Below, piece by piece: positions 59,082-64,000 of a stretch of DNA of 64,000 bases. The translations under genes were made by a program, and so were the position numbers. Position 1 is the first letter of the stretch; each line of letters starts with the position of its first letter. The stretch is taken from positions 1 through 64,000 of the forward strand of contig NZ_JAGGOI010000064.1 in assembly GCF_018614585.1 (NCBI RefSeq). Direction: 5' to 3'. The notes under the pieces are model-generated. The model searched no databases. It was not told the origin of the DNA and worked only from the letters and a program-made list of their open reading frames with translations. Source of the stretch: Streptomyces sp. ISL-1 (lineage in GTDB: Bacteria; Actinomycetota; Actinomycetes; Streptomycetales; Streptomycetaceae).

Positions 59082-62000
59082 ATGTACGAGCTGTCCCGGG
59101 TCCGCCTCCACTCCATCGGGCCTGCCGGTGCGCGCTATGCCGACACCGTGCTGGACCTGCGCGGAGTCGGCGAGCCCGTGCCGCACCCCGCGCCCGCACA
59201 GGCGGAGTTCTTCGAGGAGGAGCCGGTCGGCCCGCCGCGCCGCCCCGCGCCCGCCGGCGTGCTCTTCCTGGAGAACGGCGGCGGCAAGTCCGTACTGCTG
59301 AAGTTGATCTTCTCGGTGATGCTGCCCGGCCACCGCAACACTCTCGGCGGCGCCAGCTCCGGCGTACTGCGCAAGTTCCTGCTCGCCGACGACTGCGGAC
59401 ATGTCGCCCTGGAATGGCAGCACACGCTCACCGGTGAGCTTGTGGTGGTCGGCAAGGTCAGTGAGTGGCGGGGGCGTCAGGTCTCGGGCGACCCGCGGAA
59501 GTTCGCGGAAGCCTGGTACTCCTTCCGGCCGGGGCCGGGGCTCAGCCTCGACTCGCTGCCGGTGGCCGAGTCGACCGCTGTCCGTCCGCCCGTCGAGGGC
59601 GCGTCGGGCGCGCGGGGCCGCCGCCGCACGATGAAGGGGTTCCGGGACGCCATCACCGAGGCGGGCAAGGCGTATACGCACCTGGAGGTGTACTGGGAGG
59701 AGATCCACGACCGCTGGAACGAACACCTCGGCGATGTGGGCCTCGATCCCGAACTGTTCCGCTACCAGCGGGAGATGAACTCGGACGAGGGCGAGGCGGC
59801 CGGGCTCTTTGCCGTCAAGAAGGACTCCGACTTCACCGATCTGCTGCTGCGGGCCGTCACCGACACACGCGACACGGACGGACTCGCCGACCTCGTCAGC
59901 AGCTTCGGCAACAAGCTCGGCCGCCGCGCCGAACTCACCGCGGAACGCGACTTCACGGCCGGCTCGGTCGATCTGCTCGGCCGGATCGTGGAGGCGGCCG
60001 AGGCCCGCACCAGAGCCCGGGACATCCACACGGGCGCCGAGCGCCGTACCCGCACGCTGGCCCGCCGGCTCTCCGCGCGTGCCGCTCAGGAACGCGGCCG
60101 TACGGCTGACCTCGCCCAGCAGGTCACCGCCGCCGCGCACACGGTGACCGCGGCCGAGCAGGCCCGCGGCCGCAGTTCGCTGATCGCCGCGGAACTGGCC
60201 TACCGGCACGCCTCGCTGGCGCTGACGGTCGCGGAGAAGGGCGCAGCGGCGCAGCGGCGTGAGCTGGCCGACGCGCGTACGCTGCACTCCGCCTGGCAGG
60301 CCGCCGAGGCCGTACTGCGCCACCGCGCCGCCGCCGACCGCTCCGCACGCGTCGCCGCGGCGATCCGCGAGGCCGAACGCGACGCCGCCCCGGCGCTCGC
60401 CGCTCGCGCCAAGGCCGCCGCCGACCTTGTCCGCGCACTGCACTCGGCAGCGGAGGCGGGCGAGCGGGTGGCCAACGAGGAGGAGGAGCGCTCCGCGGCG
60501 CTCCAGGACACGGGCGAGGCCGCCCACCGCGACGCGACGGCCGCCGCCACCCAGGCGCAGCGCGCCCGCAGCGAGATCGGCCACCTGCGGCAGCGGCTGA
60601 GCGAGGTCGAGCAGGAGACGGCCGAGGCGGTACGGGCGGGCTGGCTCGACGACACCGCACCCGACGCCGACCCCGCCCGGGCGGCGCTGGCGGCCAGCGA
60701 CGCGGAGAAAACGGCGGTCGCGGCGTGGGACACGGCCCGCGAGACCGCCCGCACGACGGCGGACCACGCCCGCGATGCTGCCGCGGCGGAGGCCCGCACG
60801 GAACTGGCGGCGGCTCGCGCGTCGGATGCGGCGGGGGCCGCGGAGAACGCGTACGAGGCGGAGCGCCGCTCGGCGGACTCGATCGCCGGTGACGATCGCC
60901 TGGCGGAACTGCTGAGTCTGCCGCCGACGCCGCGTACGGCGGTGCCGTCGCCCCGGCGGGGGAGGGTGGCGGCGGCCGGGCATGGGCCCGGGGGAGTGCG
61001 CGCCGGGGTGGCTGAGGCGGGGTCTGCTGCCGACGGCGGTACGGACGGGCTCGAGCCGTCAGGGCCCGGTGCCCCCGCGGCGCCGGGCCCTGACCGGGCG
61101 GATCGTACGGGCGAGGTGCCCGACCCGTCGCAGGCGGGAAGCGAGGCGGTGTCCGGTGGCGGGGACGGTGGCGGGGCCAACCCCCCAGCGCCCGAGCTCG
61201 CGCAGGCGGGCGGCGAGGCGGCGGCCTCGGACGGCGGGGACGGTCGGCCGCTTCCTCTCGGCGACAGGTCCGGTCCGGCGCAATCGGGCAGCGACGCCGC
61301 CTCCGACGCGGCCCCCGGTGCCGGCGACGTCGGCCGGCCGGGCTCCGCCGAGGGCGGGGCCCGCGCCGGGTCCTCCGGCGCGTCGGTCGGCAGCGCGCGT
61401 GGCGCGGCCGGCGACGCGGCCGACCCCGCTCACAGCACTCCGCACGCGGACTCCGGCAGCGGACAGGCACACCACGCCGGCAACGCGGCCGGCACCGCCA
61501 CCCCTCTCCGCAGCACCGAAGGGCCCCTCACCGCCGAGGAGTTGGACAGGTACGCCGACGAGCTGCGGGAGCTGCTCGACCAGGGCGTCGCCTCCGCCGA
61601 GCGGCAGCTCTTCGACCTGCGGACCGCCGCCGCCGACGACGCCCGCATCCTTGGCGCGCTCGGCGACGGCGGGCTGCTGCCCCCGGGGCCCGATGTCCTC
61701 GCCACCGTCGAGTACCTCGGCGAGCACGGCATCCCCGCGCTCCCCGGCTGGCGTTACCTCGCACAGGCCGTCGACCCGGCCGACCACGCCGCCGTGCTGG
61801 CCGCGCGGCCCGAGCTCGTCGACGGTGTGGTGATCACCGACCCCGCCTCGCATGCCCGCGCACGCGAAGTGCTCGGCGGAGCCGCACTGTTGCCCCGGTC
61901 CGCCGTGGCCGTCGGCACGGCCGCCGCGCTGCTCGCGCCCGTGCCGCGACCCGGCACCGGCGGCGCCGACGACGGGTACCGGGACGTATTCCTCGTACCG

Positions 62001-64000
62001 CCGAACCCGGCCATGCACGACGAGCACGCGGCCGACGAGGAGCGGCAGGCACTGCGGGCCAGGGCGGCCGCGCGGGACGAGGAGATCCGTACGCTCGCCG
62101 CCCGGCTGGCCGGGGACCGCGCAATCGCCGCGCGGCTCGGCTCGTGGCGCGCGGACTGCCCGCCCGGGATGCTCGCCGAGCTCGCGCAGGGCGCCCAGAG
62201 CGCCCGCGAAGCCGCCGAGGAGGCCCAGTCGGCGCTCGCCGAAGCCCGCACCGTACGCGCCGAGGCGGACGAGGCCGCGGCCGACACCGCCCGGGTGCGC
62301 GACGAGCGCCAGGACACGGCCCAGCGCGCCCGCCGCGCCGCAGACGCCCTCGCGGGGCTCGCCTTCCGGCTCCGCGAGCGCGCCGGCTGGCAGGTGAAAC
62401 TGCGCGAACTTGCCGACGAGGCCGCCGAGTCCGAGGCCCGCGCCACGACCTGTCTGGAGCGCGCGAAAGCCGCTGACGAGGACCGCCGGGCCGCCCAGCG
62501 CGCCGGCGACGACGCCCGTCGTACGGCCCGCGCGCTGCGCGCCGAGCGCGCGGAGATCGCCGGTGCCCCGGAGCACCTGCCAGAAGTGGACGCGGACACT
62601 CCGCGCACCGCGCTGCCCGCCCTGCGTGAGGCGTACCGGGCCGCATCCCAGCTGTACGAGAAGGTGGGCGTCGGCGCCGACCTGCGCGCCGAACAGGCCC
62701 GTGCCGAGAGCGACGAGAGCGCCGCCCTCACCGAGCTCGACAGGCTCACCAACAAGGTTCGCACCCGCGCCGCCCAGCTCCTGGAGGGCACGGACGGCGC
62801 CGACGGTCCGTCCCGCCAGGCCGCGACCGCCCGCGCCGAGTCGCTCGTACAGCTGCTGGAGTCGCGCGCGTCGGAGGCCAGCGAGAAGCTGGGCCGCCTC
62901 CGTGGCGAGGCCGAGCGGCTGGCTCCCTCCCCGGGCCTTCGGCACGGGGGACCCCACGGAGAGTCGCACACCGACCTTCCCGAGGAGTTGGTCCCCGCCG
63001 ACGCCGAACAGGCCCAGGCCCTGCTGCGTACCGCCACCGCCGAACTGGCGGCCCGGACAGACGAGTTGGAGCAGGCCCGCGCCGCCCACGCCGGCCTGCT
63101 CCAGGCGCATCGCGTCGCCGAGGACGCGGTGGGCGGCTTCGACGAGACCGCCGCGCTCCTGCGCGACCTGCTGCGGGAGCACCACGACGACGCGCCCGAC
63201 GCGCAGGAGGCGCCCGAGGCGTACCCGGGTGCCCTGGAGGAGGCGCGGCACTCGGCCGCCGAGGCCCGCCGGTCACTGCGCGGCTGCGCCACCGACCTGT
63301 CGGCGGCCGAGGCGGCCGTGCGGGAGGCGAGCGACATTCTCGTACGGCACGCCAACTCCACCCGGTACGAGCAGGTGCGCACCCCCGCGCGCCAGCAGAT
63401 CCGGGAGCTGCCCGCCGCCGCGCTGCCGGAGCACGCGGCGAAGTGGGCGGAGGCCTTCGCGCCCCGGTTGCGGGTGCTGACCGACGAACTGGAGCAGCTG
63501 GAGCGCAACCGCGACACCATCGTCGACCGGCTGCGCGGCCTCGTGGACTCCGCACTGACGACGCTCCGTTCTGCACAGCGGCTCTCCCGCCTTCCCGATG
63601 GTCTCGGCGAGTGGTCCGGCCAGGAGTTCCTGCGGATCCGCTTCGAGGAGCCGGACCAGGCGACGCTCGCGGAGCGGCTGGGCGAGGTCATCGACGAGGC
63701 GACCCGCGCGGCCGTGAAGAAGAACTCCACCGCGGCGTACGGGGAGGGACGCCGGGACGGAATGTCCTTGCTGCTGCGCGGAGTTCAGGCCGCGCTGCAG
63801 CCCAGGGGCATCGCCGTGGAGATCCTCAAGCCCGACGCCGTGCTGCGCGCTGAGCGGGTCCCGGTCGGGCAGATGGGCGATGTCTTCTCCGGCGGCCAGC
63901 TGCTCACCGCGGCCATCGCGCTGTACTGCACGATGGCGGCTCTGCGCAGCAACGACCGCGGCCGGGACAGGCACCGGCATGCCGGCACGCTGTTCCTCGA
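59082..64000 (+). CDS. SMC/Rad50-like coiled-coil ATPase (MukB/JetC-like), truncated by window end
   Basis: At least 1639 residues from ATG 59082, with no stop before the window ends. The N-terminal head has a P-loop GVLFLENGGGKSVLLKLIF (K69). Long Ala/Arg/Glu-rich heptad regions run from about residue 290 to 620. A Gly/Pro/Ala/Asp-rich linker spans about 625-805. A globular, hinge-like middle (GPDVLATVEYLGEHGIPALP; ELVDGVVITDP) precedes a second coiled coil from about 985 to 1520. The C-terminal head shows the signature FSGGQLLTAAIALYCTMAAL (S1603) and the start of Walker B, AGTLFL-D, at 1634-1640. This is the full SMC/Rad50/MukB architecture. A small repeat is inserted near residue 1282. 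It is third in an operon with MukF-like and MukE-like genes. Confidence 0.8.
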   Translation, partial: MYELSRVRLHSIGPAGARYADTVLDLRGVGEPVPHPAPAQAEFFEEEPVGPPRRPAPAGVLFLENGGGKSVLLKLIFSVMLPGHRNTLGGASSGVLRKFLLADDCGHVALEWQHTLTGELVVVGKVSEWRGRQVSGDPRKFAEAWYSFRPGPGLSLDSLPVAESTAVRPPVEGASGARGRRRTMKGFRDAITEAGKAYTHLEVYWEEIHDRWNEHLGDVGLDPELFRYQREMNSDEGEAAGLFAVKKDSDFTDLLLRAVTDTRDTDGLADLVSSFGNKLGRRAELTAERDFTAGSVDLLGRIVEAAEARTRARDIHTGAERRTRTLARRLSARAAQERGRTADLAQQVTAAAHTVTAAEQARGRSSLIAAELAYRHASLALTVAEKGAAAQRRELADARTLHSAWQAAEAVLRHRAAADRSARVAAAIREAERDAAPALAARAKAAADLVRALHSAAEAGERVANEEEERSAALQDTGEAAHRDATAAATQAQRARSEIGHLRQRLSEVEQETAEAVRAGWLDDTAPDADPARAALAASDAEKTAVAAWDTARETARTTADHARDAAAAEARTELAAARASDAAGAAENAYEAERRSADSIAGDDRLAELLSLPPTPRTAVPSPRRGRVAAAGHGPGGVRAGVAEAGSAADGGTDGLEPSGPGAPAAPGPDRADRTGEVPDPSQAGSEAVSGGGDGGGANPPAPELAQAGGEAAASDGGDGRPLPLGDRSGPAQSGSDAASDAAPGAGDVGRPGSAEGGARAGSSGASVGSARGAAGDAADPAHSTPHADSGSGQAHHAGNAAGTATPLRSTEGPLTAEELDRYADELRELLDQGVASAERQLFDLRTAAADDARILGALGDGGLLPPGPDVLATVEYLGEHGIPALPGWRYLAQAVDPADHAAVLAARPELVDGVVITDPASHARAREVLGGAALLPRSAVAVGTAAALLAPVPRPGTGGADDGYRDVFLVPPNPAMHDEHAADEERQALRARAAARDEEIRTLAARLAGDRAIAARLGSWRADCPPGMLAELAQGAQSAREAAEEAQSALAEARTVRAEADEAAADTARVRDERQDTAQRARRAADALAGLAFRLRERAGWQVKLRELADEAAESEARATTCLERAKAADEDRRAAQRAGDDARRTARALRAERAEIAGAPEHLPEVDADTPRTALPALREAYRAASQLYEKVGVGADLRAEQARAESDESAALTELDRLTNKVRTRAAQLLEGTDGADGPSRQAATARAESLVQLLESRASEASEKLGRLRGEAERLAPSPGLRHGGPHGESHTDLPEELVPADAEQAQALLRTATAELAARTDELEQARAAHAGLLQAHRVAEDAVGGFDETAALLRDLLREHHDDAPDAQEAPEAYPGALEEARHSAAEARRSLRGCATDLSAAEAAVREASDILVRHANSTRYEQVRTPARQQIRELPAAALPEHAAKWAEAFAPRLRVLTDELEQLERNRDTIVDRLRGLVDSALTTLRSAQRLSRLPDGLGEWSGQEFLRIRFEEPDQATLAERLGEVIDEATRAAVKKNSTAAYGEGRRDGMSLLLRGVQAALQPRGIAVEILKPDAVLRAERVPVGQMGDVFSGGQLLTAAIALYCTMAALRSNDRGRDRHRHAGTLFL
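62925..62956. repeat. Small palindromic repeat inserted in the SMC-like gene
   Basis: TCCCCGGGCCTTCGGCACGG then GGGACCCCA forms a hairpin-like unit I recognise as a frequent Streptomyces intergenic repeat. It reads in frame as SPGLRHGGPHGES within the second coiled coil, where it would break the heptads. Confidence 0.5.

Noticed and set aside
61059..63251. 730-codon minus-strand frame across the SMC-like gene
   Set aside because: Antisense shadow; the plus frame from 59082 carries the Walker A and SGGQ motifs at the expected distance.

Overview
The window is chromosomal DNA from a Streptomyces-type actinomycete. The GC content is very high with strong third-position GC bias, and GTG starts and four-base ATGA/GTGA overlaps are frequent. 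It carries markers typical of the genus: an RbpA gene with a sigma-R-type promoter, a 64-residue SmeA-like protein next to an SffA-like protein, a conservon fragment, DasR-type sites at a chitinase, and several small palindromic repeats of the sort scattered through Streptomyces genomes. No insertion sequence, prophage, CRISPR array, tRNA or rRNA gene was seen. Most of the window reads as core chromosome. All functional assignments come from motif and family recognition by eye, with no database search.

Left part (1-11 kb): the end of a CvnA-like kinase gene with cvnB and cvnC follows the usual conservon order but lacks a cvnD GTPase. Next comes a probable amino-acid catabolic unit: a cationic-amino-acid-type permease, an Lrp/AsnC regulator, a DavA-like amidase and a DavB-like amino acid 2-monooxygenase. 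Shared GCGCAATG-type sites lie in front of its two transcription units. Then follow a DUF5995 gene, a frameshifted alginate-lyase relic, a divergent MFS/ROK pair around a dyad operator, and an SDR gene with a DasR-like promoter.

Middle (11-31 kb): an FMN riboswitch precedes ribD-ribE-ribM-ribBA-ribH, continuing into hisE-hisG. After these come a PH-domain membrane protein, two CNNM/HlyC-type CBS proteins, an EccA/CbxX-like AAA ATPase, a uridine-kinase-like P-loop protein, a secreted C39-like peptidase, a 49-residue membrane protein, a TetR regulator, a GH18 chitinase, an acyl-CoA dehydrogenase, two small conserved proteins, a second Lrp protein and an amidohydrolase.

Right-centre (32-47 kb): polyprenol-phosphate mannose synthase, FxsA, RbpA, a UMF1-type transporter, a glycerophosphodiesterase, a YczE/MocR divergent pair, sffA-smeA, an ankyrin protein, a HEAT-repeat protein, and two glycosyltransferases coupled to an SGNH hydrolase that has a 60-bp tandem-repeat N-terminus.

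Right end (47-64 kb): an ATP-dependent 5-oxoprolinase converges with a pxpABC-type 5-oxoprolinase operon that also encodes a DUF1445 (D-glutamate-cyclase-type) protein and an MFS carrier, divergent from a GntR/FCD regulator. The window ends inside a three-gene operon: a MukF/JetA-like protein, a MukE/JetB-like winged-helix protein and a very large SMC/Rad50-like ATPase. This set resembles a MukBEF/MksBEF/Wadjet-type complex and is the best candidate here for a poorly described system; the fourth gene that would settle its type lies outside the window.
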